From Pomacea canaliculata (taxonomy: Eukaryota > Mollusca > Gastropoda > Architaenioglossa > Ampullariidae), in NCBI RefSeq assembly GCF_003073045.1, contig NC_037590.1:1116001-1180000 (forward strand): a stretch of 64,000 nt of DNA, read 5' to 3'. The notes beneath the pieces are model-generated. The model was given only the letters and a program-made list of their open reading frames with translations. It was not told the origin of the DNA and made no database searches. Positions 1 to 12,605 of this stretch are shown here, in pieces. A program made the position numbers and the translations under genes. Numbering within the stretch: position 1 is the stretch's first letter; the number at the start of each line of letters is the position of its first letter.

Positions 1-707
1 CACTCGGACGAAATGTCGCTAAGGCTTATCAGCAACTGAGTCCTTGTATTTGGACACGTGGTCTAAATATAACATTTGGCCACATCAAGACCTCCTCATA
101 AATAATGTGCTCTATCTATGACACTCTCCTTCCTTACTGTTTGCTTCCCTGCTTCCTCTTTGTGTCTTCTATGTTTGTCTTTAACTACTTATTTGTCTGC
201 ACACCACTGTCTCCCTCCGCCCTCTGTATGCTGTCTCAAGCTGAGAGCATGCTCCCTAGTGAGCCAGACTATGATACTTAAATCACACAATTATTGTTAA
301 CACTGCAAATAATGTTGTCATGTCCATATGAAGTGAGCTTCAGCTGTTTACTGTGTTGTGTTGTATCAGGACACAAGGAGAGACTGAGAAGTAAACTGTT
401 GACTTTGCCCACAGTTGTCTGCACGCACAAGAGTTGCCCCCAGTGCGTAGTAGCCTGGGTTCCCACCTCGCCATATCTGACCCGCTTTTTTGTCTGCGGC
501 CACATGCTGTGTGGCTGGTTGCAGTCGCTCAGCCTGCCAGCCCGAGGGAGAAGACAGACGCCACATCTACAGCGATGACACCGTCTGCAGCAGTTGCTTC
601 CCTTGTGAGACAGACATGCGCCGTGCGGGGGCTTGACTACGGCTGCTGCACGTTGCTGCACGGCACACGGGACACGCAGCGCGCAGCGGATGGGCGGTGG
701 AAGGAGC
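1..707. other. Upstream flank of ABAT
   Basis: No gene was recognised here. The reading frames on both strands are short and lack family motifs. The tract immediately before the ABAT start is G+C-rich, as expected for a promoter or 5' UTR, but no TATA box or clear initiator can be placed. An upstream in-frame ATG at 690 would add six residues to ABAT. Confidence 0.4.
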
Positions 708-3700
708 ATGGCTGCCAGATTGACACTAGACGTGGGGCGAGTGCTGGGCAAGGCTGCAAGCCGCTGTGGTAAGTGCAAGTGGCATGTAGCTTGTACACTG
801 CTGGTGTTTACCGCCCGCCGAGCGTCGCTGTGTACGTTGTGTTTACGTTGCTGTAGCTGTGCGTCGGTGGTGTGGTGGTGGTGGTAGTGGTGGTGGTGCG
901 GCTGGCACCCTCACCTGCACCAGTCGACAACGAGAACTCTTCTGGCCTGCACGGTGTCAATCGAAAGGCTCTGAAGGGAGCCAACATTCCGTTGGCGACT
1001 CGTTCATTTGTCCTTTCGGACGACGCATGCACCACTTGCTGAAATGTTAGGCACGCAAGTGTTCACACTATGAGATGCACACTGTGTGTGTGTTCCTCCC
1101 GCTGAGCTCCAGCCAGTTAAAACTACAGCGCTCACTCACTGGTTTTCATAGGAATCAGTTTTAAAGGTTGTTCTGCCGAAATGTCATGCTAATCGTGGCT
1201 GTGCTACTCGAGATACCGTAGCAGACACGCCATGACCACTGAGCACGATCACAGTGACAACATTAGCACCGTGACCACTGAGCACGAGCCCCGTGACGTG
1301 ACCACTGAGCACCGTGACCACGACGTTGACCCCGCGGCGACCCTGGCACATCCCTGATAGCTCAGTGGGAAAGATGCCGCTGCTGCAGCCCATGGCAGCA
1401 CCCGTGACACAGACTCGACTGTTTACCAAATGCCACAGCTCAGCGTGTTGACTATCAGATGACTAACGATAGATGCTCAGTCTGTTTATGTCCCGCTTAA
1501 TCCGTTTTGAGGTCGTTGCATACGTCACGGTGTTGGGGAGGTATAAGGTCACTGGCCACGTGTATTCTAGACATCTACATTTATTACTTTCTTGTAAAGT
1601 ATGCGGAGCATAAAATAGTGCATTTTCAAGCGGGTATTTATAGCAAGGGTGCCCGGGTGTTTTGTTACAACTCTTTCAGCTGTGGTTGTATTGTCAACTT
1701 TCGTCATTATAGTTTATTTATTAGTGCAGTCAGTGTAGCGAAACAGTGAAACACAGAGACTATTTAAGTCCCTTCTCTAGCTTGACACGTTGACAGAGCA
1801 TGCTGGGCAATAGGGGCACGACGTTTTGGATGAAGACCATAGCCAGCCACCCAACCACTCTCTCGCTCTCTTATAGCACTCTGCCGTGCTCCCCATGTGT
1901 TGTGGGTCAGGAACTGGCTGACGGCTTCTTGTACTTCGGTATTTTCTTCTCAGCAGTTACTTCGTGTGGTGGCAACCCACAATCCCGGAAGGTATTATTG
2001 CTCGCCAAATAGAAGAAACGTGGGCATTCAGATAAAATGAAATCAATATCAGACCTCTTCTTTCGAACCACTCTTGCCACTTGAAAACTATTTGTAATCA
2101 GAGCGATGCCATTTACAAGAGAGCTGAGAGGGTGGAATGATAACCATAGTCTTTAATAATAAAATGGAAACTTAAATATAATAAAGCGCAATATCTCATC
2201 CAAAGGCGGACTCACTGCACTGAACAAGATCACACAATAGTCACAAAGATTTAGAACAAAGATGTATAATAAGTTAACAAAAAAGTAACAAAGATGTGGA
2301 GCAAAATAGTAATAAAGATGTAGAATACAATAGTAACAAAGATGTAGAACAAGTTAATAAATAGCAATAAAGATGTAGGACAAGTTAAGAACTAATAACG
2401 AAGATGTAGGACAAGATCACAAAATAATAACAAAGATGTAGGACAAGATCACATAATAATAACTAAGATGTAGACCAAGATCACAAAATAATAACCAAGA
2501 TGTAGAACAAGATCACAATAATAACAAAGATGTAGAGGACAACGCCAGGACTCGCTGCGTTCCGACAGTAAAGGGAGATCACTGTAGATGTAACAGTAGC
2601 GACTCCAGAGAATAAGCTCAGTGACATCAGGAGAATACTGGGATGATATTGAGTAATCTTGAGAATATGAAGAAATGTTATCACATTATCACAAGAGGGT
2701 GATCATCACTTCAGTTTACTGACTGCAGCTCAAAGTCGCTACCGAAGCGAGTGAAGCAGACGGAGCGGAATCCAGCAATAGATCTAAATAGTTCGCACTT
2801 CAAAATAACATTTTATACATCATATACGTTATATACATTATACATATACATATATACAAACCTGTTGCAAGCCAGAAGACGAAGAAAACACAGCAGAAGC
2901 TCATGTAAACATGAAGGTCTAATACTTTTATCCAAATTGAAGCACGACAACAAAACATAAACAAAATCAAGGGGAGGCCATCCCCTCAGCCAAGGGACAG
3001 AACTCTCACCTTCGTGACATGAATTGTGTTACCAACAGTTTGGTAAATATTTACCCGCGTGTAAAGTTTGCAAGATCTTTGCCCCGTTGTACAATTTGGG
3101 AATCTCCCCAGTGTGCAGTCTGGGAAATCTTTGCTACGTTGTACAAAAGACCTTTAGTCCCTTCGCCTGGTAGCGACAGAGAACATGAGTGGTTCACCAT
3201 GTCTATTGAAGGCAGATCCTAACCCCTACAGTCCTTCATGCCTGACAGTCCGACCTGTTAAGTTGTGGCGTATGCCGACGTGCTCCTCACAGTCTCCTAG
3301 TCTACCATGCTGACTTCCTGTCTGCAGGCTCGTTGCGATGTCTGTCCACGTCGTGCCAGGTGATGTCACGGGAGCCGGTGCGCCCCTCCATGAAGACAGA
3401 AGTGCCGGGGCCCAAGTCTCGTCAGCTACAGCAGGAACTTAACATCATTCAGGTGACATCACACTCACTTAAGACGTGCAGATTGTTTGTAGCCATATGG
3501 TAGCAGTAAGACAATAGAAGTGCAAGTATTCAGTTTATGGTTATTATCTTTATTAATGCCGTGTGGAGCTTATAGACATCTAGTCAGTAGACCATGAAAG
3601 TTTGCATTAGGTAGCGTAAGTGACGTTGTGACATAACAGTCTATCTGCCTCCCCTTCAGATGCCATCTACCAAGCCCTTTATTTAAAAAATTTACAGGGA

Positions 3701-6700
3701 ACTGTCCTGTTTCTCTCAGTCAGCTCTGCTTTTAAGCAACTTTTTTTTTCTATTGTACTGTTGACAAACAACTCTTGCCTCGGTCGGCTCTGCTGACAAA
3801 CAAGTGTCTAACTGACAGGAGGCCGGCGCGGTGCAGTTTTTTGTTGACTACGAGCTCAGCAGTGGCAACTACATTGCGGATGTCGACGGAAACATCATGC
3901 TGGACGTCTACAGCCAGATCGCCTCTATCCCGCTAGGTACTGTACACCTTATATCTATCTCGCTAGGTACTGTACACCTTATATCTATCTCGCTAGGTAC
4001 TGTACACCATGTCTCTATCCTGCTAGGTACTTACATCCTGCTTGGTACTGTACACCTTGTCTTTATCTCGCTTGGTACTGTACACCTTGTCTCTATCCCG
4101 CTAGGTACTGTACACCTTGTCTCTATCCTGATAGGTACTTACATCCTGCTTGGTACTGTACAGTGCCTTTGTGTCGCTAAGTATTACACACCTTGTCTCT
4201 GCCCCTCTAGTTACAGTAAACGCAGATTGCCTGTTCTGCTAGTAGCCTATATGTCATGTATGGTACATTTTGTAGTATATGTGTCATGCATGGTGTGTTG
4301 AGTGGTATGTGTGTCATTTATGGTACTTTTAGTAATATATGTATCATGCGTGGCACATTGAGTAGTATGAGGGTCACGTGTGGCATGTTTGATAGCATGC
4401 GTGTCATGCGGGGTATGTTTAGTAGTATAAATGTCATGCAATACCCATTAAGTAGTTTATGTGTCATGTATGGCATATTTTGTAGTATATGTGTCATGCA
4501 TGGTACATTTAGTGGTATATGTGTCCTGTATGGTACATTAGCAGTATTATGAACTAAGAAACAATTTTAACAAATCAGGTGCAAGAAAACAGTAACAGTT
4601 ATGACTGTGATGACAAAAATTAAATATTGTTTACAGTGGACAAATGTAGCATGAAAATAAAGTAGTAGTAGCATCTAAGTGACACTGAGTGGGGGTAGAA
4701 CACCTGTAGAATGTAAGTGGCACTGAGTGACTGACTGGCACTGAAGTAGAACGCCTGTAGACTGATGCTGTGCCCTATTTCGGGGAAAGATTAGGTTGGT
4801 TTAGGGCCAGAGTGCTGTAACCTAAGAAGCCGTATCAAATAATGTAGTCTTTATCTGAGTGTGTGTTCAAGTTCCCAGGATTTTTCTTACGTCAAAACAG
4901 GACACACCACCACCACCACCACCACCACCACCACATGCACGCAGCGAGAATGAGAACACAGCTAGAGAGTACAGCTGACACAGTTTGTTACAATCATCTT
5001 ATCTGTGATGGATGTTTGTTCTCTATACTTTACAATCAGAGTTTTTTGACCTAGCTGTGACATCAGCATATGGCATAGACACCCAGTGTGGGAGGGTGTA
5101 GGTGGGGTGGGGGTGAGAGATGTCGCCATGTGTCTTACACTTGCTGCTGAATTAGCTTTCTTACAGGGTTTTCCTGACCACTGACATATTGTCCCAGCTA
5201 TTGCTATCAATAACCACTTACATATTGTTCTGACTAGGACTAACAACCACTGACATATTGTCCCAGCTATTGCTATCAATAACCACTTACATATTGTTCT
5301 GACTAGGACTAACAACCACTGACATATTGTCCCAGCTATTGCTATCAATAACCACTTACATATTGTCCTAACTAGGACTAACAACCATTGACATATTGTC
5401 CCAGCTATTGCTATCAATAACCACTTACATATTGTCCTAACTAGGACTAACAACCACTTACATATTGTCCTAACTAGGACTAACAACCACTGACATATTG
5501 TCCCAGCTATTGCTATCAATAACCACTTACATATTGTCCTAACTAGGACTAACAACCATTGACATATTGTCCCAGCTATTGCTATCAATAACCACTTACA
5601 TATTGTCCTAACTAGGACTAACAACCACTGACATATTGTCCCAGCTATTGCTATCAATAACCACTTACATATTGTCCTAACTAGGACTAACAACCACTGA
5701 CATATTGTCCCAGCTATTGCTATCAATAACCACTTACATATTGTCCTAACTAGGACTAACAACCACTTACATATTGTCCCAGGTAGGACTAACAACCACT
5801 TACATATTGTCCTAACTAGGACTAACAACCACTTACATGTCGCCATGGGAAGCAAGTCAGTATACGAGAGTTGACAGTGACGACTGTGAAGACAGATGCT
5901 GGAAATGAACTGTCAGAAACAATTTTAACTGTTTAACGGTGCACTAGATGGTAATGCAGCTTGAGATGTAAAGGTGCCTCACCCCCTAAAGAGAACTGAG
6001 CAGTCAGACAATGAAGATGAGTTTGTGAGAAATAAAACTTGTAACAGTCAATGGCGAGGCTTCAGGCATCGTGTACAACCGATAGTTTATCTTCTCGACC
6101 TTTCTGTTGACAGGTTACAACCATCCAAAGGTCATCGAGGCTTTCAAGGACCCCAGTAACCAGGCATGAACGATACTCTTCCTCTTTCCTTTCTCTCTAC
6201 CTCCCTCTATTTTTCTCTCACTCCTTGGCATTTCTCAAAGTAACTATTGTAAAATCTTCTTTCTGTAGTTGCCATCAAGGTAAAGAGGTTTTTGAGTTTA
6301 TTAATTAGGTTAGACTTGACTTTTTTACTGAGAGTCTGGATGAGATATGTTTTCTTTCTCTTGACAACTTTGAGAACATTTGATGTGATGTTGACTGTGG
6401 GGGGGGGAGCCACCGGCAGCTGCATGGCTGTCGTCATCCGGGTTCTTGCATCTTTAGTTCAACAACACTTGTCGGCATCGCCACCAGAGAATTTCTCACA
6501 GACGAGGGTTGGGATGGCCCGATGTTCGCACGCAGTCCCTAATCCATATACGTCGCTTTATTTCCCTTCTTCTTGAGAATCACTTCACCTTTGACCTCTG
6601 AAGTCTTATTTAGGACATAATCCTAGCTGGCAACATGAGTATTATAACCACAATTACATTGACAAGGAGCAGCTACAACATCTATTTTGCACTGTACATT

Positions 6701-9700
6701 TCTACTCAGAGTAAAACCAAGCAAGACTTGGGAAGTAAAGTTTGATAATGTGTTTGTGTGTGACCTGCAGGCGACCTTTGTCAACAGACCTGCCCTCGGC
6801 ATGTACCCACCACGTGACCTGGTGGAGCGGCTACACACCACCCTCATGTCGGTATGTGTCGGGGACCGTCACTTTAAACACAACCTGGACTTTACAACTT
6901 TTAAAATGTAATGTCTGTCTTTTACCTTAAGAATGAAGCCTGCTACTGTGAACAATAGACCTCTGTGTGTGAAATGTATAAATATTAAAGTAGGCAAATA
7001 TCACATCAAGAGTTGTGTCTCCAGATTCTACATCGCCCGTTTCATCGATAATCATGAAGGGATTCAAAGGAGAGAAAGCAAAAATCTTGTTTGCAATACT
7101 TTTGTAAATAAAATATTCGCAAGAAACAGAGACTTGACTTGAAAATGCTGTCAGTTTTTATTTTGTACATGAAAACTACAGAAGCTCGTGACGCATGTCT
7201 AACTCCTTCGAGGACAAACCATGTGTCATGTCCCGGCTCTTGCTCGGGTGTTCGACCCTATGAAGAACTGATTAGTACCCGAGGATGTGATGAGTACCCG
7301 GATCTCACAAGATGGAGAAATAAAGAGAAGAGACGATGGAAGCAATGAATGCTGTGTTGCAATTTTCTGTAAATATAGTATAACAGCACAGAAACATAGA
7401 TTAAGCTAGTTGTCTCTATGTTATCTTTTGCTCCTTACTAATCACAAATACATGCACGTGTATGCTCACTGTAGGTGGCGCCACCTGGTATGAAGCAAGT
7501 GCAGACCATGGCGTGTGGTGCTTGCTCTGTGGAAAATAGTCTGAAAGCCATGTTCATGACCTATCAGGTACCGTTTGCAGATTTTATTCACTTATCCCTG
7601 TCTCAGTTCTGCCCCTCAGTGTAGTGCGGCTGTCAGAGGTGGGAACCACGTGATGTGAACCACGTGACTGCTTGATGTCGCTTTTTGTCTAGCGACGACG
7701 ACGAGGAGGACAGCCCCCGTCAGCCGAGGAGCTGACCTCCTGCCTCAAGAACCAGCCCCCGGGGTGTCCAGACCTGTCGGTGTTGTCCTTTAACAACGCC
7801 TTTCACGGCCGGACCATGGGTGGGTACCCGCTGACTTCGCTGGAGGCTGTTTCCTCCTTGTGTGTGATGCAGACATTGTTATCTCTTTATTTTAGGATCG
7901 CGATGACCTATTGCTTTAAAATGATTTGCGGCAGGATGGTTACGAACCAGCTAAAGAGTACCCCACCGTCTACCCTGTGTTACTATGAAATCTCTGCTCT
8001 GTGTGTGTGTGTGGAGAGAGATCAGTGTGTTTGTGTTTGTGTACAACTGTGACAGCTGTATTTTTATTTTCTGCCGACAGGAGCGCTGGCCTGTTCACAC
8101 ACCAAGTGGGTTCACAAGCTGGACTTTCCACAACCCGACTGGCCGGTGGCCGACTTCCCGCAACTCCGCTACCCACTGGAGGAGTTTTCCCGCGAGAACC
8201 AACAGGAGGAGCAGCGCTGTCTGGACAAGGTCAGTCTGTGACATTAATCATAGCCTCCAGAAGTGACCCAGAGTTCAAATCTGTGGCACGGAAAATTTAT
8301 GTCACAGCTACAGCCAGTGGAGGTTGGGAGGGATGGGAGTGAATGTTAATTAGACACAGTGAGAAATTGAGCTTTGAGTGCTCGCGTATTTCGAACGTAA
8401 GGGTTACTACTCGCTCTTACTTGGGCAACTGCCATGAACTAAATAAGATCATCTTCCCTCCAGGTGGTCTTTAAGGAACACTCTCAATGGTCTGTAAGGA
8501 AGTCTTCAAGTAAAATATTTATGATTCTGTCGGCAGGTTCGTGATCTTGTGCACACGTGGAACCGCAAGGGTCGTCCTGTGGTCGGCATTGTGTGCGAGT
8601 CCGTCCAGTGCGAGGGAGGAGACAACTTCGCCAGTCCAGCCTTCTTTCAGGGCCTTCAAGATATTGCCCGGGAGGTAAGGCCGTAATGTCAGGACTCTAT
8701 CAAGGTATTGCCCGGCTGTAATCTCCTGTCGGTGCCTCATTGTTTGCCATCATGGTTATCACCGTCACGTGGTTTGTCTGGCAGAACGATGCGTACTTGA
8801 TGCTTGACGAGGTGCAGACCGGCTGTGGCATCACGGGAAAGTTCTGGGCTCACGAGCACTTCAAGCTGCGCGAGCCTCCTGACGTGGTGCCGTTCGCCAA
8901 GAAGATGCTGACAGGCGGCTTTTACTACCGGGACGAGCAGAGGCCGACAGAGGTGGGGACCATCTCCTCCTGCTGCTTTACACGATATAGACGGTCACGT
9001 GACCTCAACCTTCCTGATTACCTTCCCTTCTGTCACCTCACTGACATGTCGTACTGACAGCAAGTTGTCCTGTTGTTACCATGACATCCCTCTGTGTTTG
9101 ACACAAATGTCTTGTCACTGTCAGTGAAGTTGCCAGGTGTCTTATTTACACAAAGGTTGCTATTTGCCGCATGTCTCTGTCATGTCGTTGCCCTGTCATG
9201 ACATTGCATCCTACTGTCCTGTCGCCGTCACGACCTTTGCTAGACTTGGCAGTTGACTGCTTTTTATTGCAGGCGTTGCGGATCTTCAACACGTGGGTGG
9301 GCGACCCGTCCAAGCTGTCGCTGCTGCAGGCCGTGCTGCAGGTCATTCGGGAGGACCGGCTGCTGGACAGGGTGCGCGACACTGGGGAGTACATCCTCAC
9401 GGGGCTGGTCAGCCTGCAGGTCAGTCTCCACAGTGTGCACGTCACCCTGACCCCCACAACTCAGCTGTCGTGGGCGTGTCACATGAGTAGATGGCTTCTA
9501 AACTCTCTCCCTTGGAATGACAAATTCTTGCAGACAGGTTTTCTCGCATACTCGAAATTGCACGTAAACAAACAGCAACAGGTGTAAACAAGCACACAGC
9601 TACAGATGCGATCTTGAAAGTAGCAACAATGGCTGAACGATTGACCAAGTGTAGTTTTTGTTTTTGTTTTTTTGTAACCATCGTGTAAGATTGGTTTCCC

Positions 9701-12189
9701 TGAGATCTACTTCGATAAATATGTCCGGACATATTGTTGTACTCGGATGCGCCTCGGTTACAAGATGTGTGTGAGTGTGTGTGTGTGTGAGAGAGAGATA
9801 AAAGTGTAGGTGGGTACCTCTTTACACCAAAAGAATGTGAGTTGAGTCTTAACTGGGTGTCCTACTCGGTGGTCTGGAAGCCAAGTGTCACGATTATGTG
9901 GAAAAGACATAATGAGCAGACAAGAAAAGGTTACTTAAATGGAGGAGGAAGAAGAAAGTGGATGAACACCGAACGACAATGCACAACACAGTCAGACTGT
10001 ACCCTCACAAAGTACTAGCAGTGACACATAAGCATTGACACTTAACCTAAATATTTAACCTCGAAGGCTGATATCTTCCCTCCTGCTCGCCTCCATCCTG
10101 CTCGTCATGTGTGTGTTGTCTGTACGTCTGCTGCTGTCTCTCCCTCCCCCACCTTCCTGCTTTGTACGTGTCTCTCCATACTTTTCCTCCAATTTTATGT
10201 ACAGATTGTGGAGGTCACAACAGGTATGGGTCAGTCATGTGCGACCTTGGGTTCCCATTCCACTGATACCAGAGTCTGATTAGTCATGCAATGAGTAGTC
10301 CCTTCAGGTCACGTGGTTACCTTGTATGGTCATAAAGCCGTTTGCAGTGCCAGCTGTTAGACTGGCGCATGTCAGGTGACCTTTTAGGGTCAAGATGCCC
10401 TTATGTGGGCACCTACACGGACCTCCCTCTGACCCTGTTGAATAATCTGGTTCCCCATCAGTCCACAGCTACTGTAGCTGGCTACAAATTTTGTAGCTTG
10501 TAGCTTAGCCAGCTACAAATTAAAAAAAAGTAGCTTGTAGCCGTAGCTACATTTTAGAAAGTAGCCGTAGCTTGGCTACATGTTGGCTACTTTCACGACC
10601 ATTCGTCGACAGCGTGTCAGCAAGACGACGACAGCCACTGCTCTCACTGCTCGGTGTGTTGACAGCCAGACACCACGTGTCTCGCGCGCTCAGTAACCGG
10701 AAGTACTGTGTTGTCCAAGTGGCGGGAGCGGTATTTTGTTTCATTTGAAAAACGAAGATGGACGTACCCATCAATTTCCAGCCTTATTTGAAATTTTTTA
10801 CATTTTGCGAAGCCACAAAATGTGGGTATAGTTTCAAATGCAAGAATTGTTGAGAGATTGTTCAGTCTGGCAGGACTTATCATGACAAAGCTGCGCACTA
10901 GGGTGCCAGACAGCAACTTCGAGGCCAAAGTTCTGGTCAAATTCAATTCCATGAAGGACTAAAAGAATGTAGATTTGTTTTAAGGTTACCGGTACACTCC
11001 AAAAATTAAAATCCATATTTTAAATATCTTTAAGGGTTTTTAAATATAGAGTAACAAAATAACATAAATATAGCACTTTAAAACTGTTTTTGAGTACCAA
11101 AAGTGAAAATTGTGACTTTAATCAACGTTTTTGTTTCAAAACGTACAAGCATTTAAAAAACAAATTTACACAATACCGTAAGTCACATACCAAAGGTTTT
11201 GGATTTTTTTGTAAACTAGAGGCACTGATAAGAAAACTGATGCATAAGGCGTTTTGATATCTCAAGATTTCTAGGAGATATAAAAAATCAGACATGGTAC
11301 CCCCCGACTCAGTGTGAATGTGGCAATTAAATATTTAGAAAATATTTAGAAAAATGTTAATTTTATCAAAAGTAATGTTTATACCATATTCTCAAATGCA
11401 TCACTTTGTAGCTTATGCATTTCTAAACAAAATTGCAAAATTGTACTGCTGTAGCACAAGCCAATCTTGAGAAATATGTTTTTATAGTTTAGGACTGGAT
11501 GTCAAAAACGACAAACAGAGAAATTCAAGCTTAAAGATTTAAAATAAATATATCTTGTATCAGATCATTTTTGAAAAATATATTTCAGTGTTTATATGCT
11601 ACATTTGACATTACTATATAATTAAAGTCTATTCTAGTATGCCAGGACTATACTTTTCACCCTATCAGCTTTTGGAAACAATTAGTTTGTGTTCCTTTCT
11701 TTGTTTTATATAATTTCTTTTGTCACTAAAACAGGATGAGGAAAAAGATCCAGAAATGTTTAATATAATCGTAAAATACGTGTACTTATTGTGTGAAAAA
11801 GGCCGGGGGAGGAAGGGGGCAAGGAATGAATGAAAGCATTTATGGATTCACTAAATAAAATTGTCGGTATATCGCAGTTCTCCGTTTCATTATTATAATA
11901 AAAACTTTGTAAAGCAAGTAATAGTGTTTAGTGTGTATGTTTGATGTTTGTGTATGTTGCTACAGCCAGCTGGCTACAGCTAACTTGTTATAACATCACG
12001 CTTTTAAAAGAAGCCAAAAGAAGCTGGCTACATTTTAAAAGTAGCCCAAAGTAGCTGGCTACTTTTTGAAAAATTGTAGCTGTAGTGTAGCCGGCTACAT
12101 TTTGAAAAAAAGTAGCTGTAGCCTAGCCGGCTACAAATTAAAAGTAGCTTGCCCATCCCTGTCAGTCCACTGCATCTTCCTTGACAGAC

Positions 12190-12222
<33 letters not shown>

Positions 12223-12572
12223 GACTATAGCCCGTGATGAGCACAAAGGTCGGCGCAGACTCTGCCAGCCTCTAGAAGTGCACAGGTCGCTACACCAGCA
12301 GCCAGGTCTTTGTGTTTTCCCGTGCATTTCCCGGGAGTCAGTCGCATTATTTTGTTCCAGAAATCCTTCCCGGGTGTGATGTCTAACGCCAGAGGTCTGG
12401 GTGGACTGTGCTCTGTGGACTTTGCTGACACCGCCACCCGAGACAAGGTCATGAGGACGATGCGCAACAAAGGTAACATCGTGCTTGTGTCATCGCCACA
12501 AAGCTGTCTGGCCACCCGCTTGTGCCACCCACATAGAACCACGTGGTGTACCCATCATTCCATTGCAGCAGC

Positions 12573-12605
<33 letters not shown>

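Noticed and set aside
1340-1410. tRNA-like stretch GATAGCTCAGTGGGAAAGAT
   Set aside because: Box A resemblance only; no box B, stems or anticodon arm can be drawn.
4962-5855. 297-codon minus-strand frame of repeated ICKWLL/ICQWLL units
   Set aside because: It is produced by the 69-bp intronic minisatellite, whose length is a multiple of three. It lies antisense in ABAT and, apart from the repeat, has no protein features.
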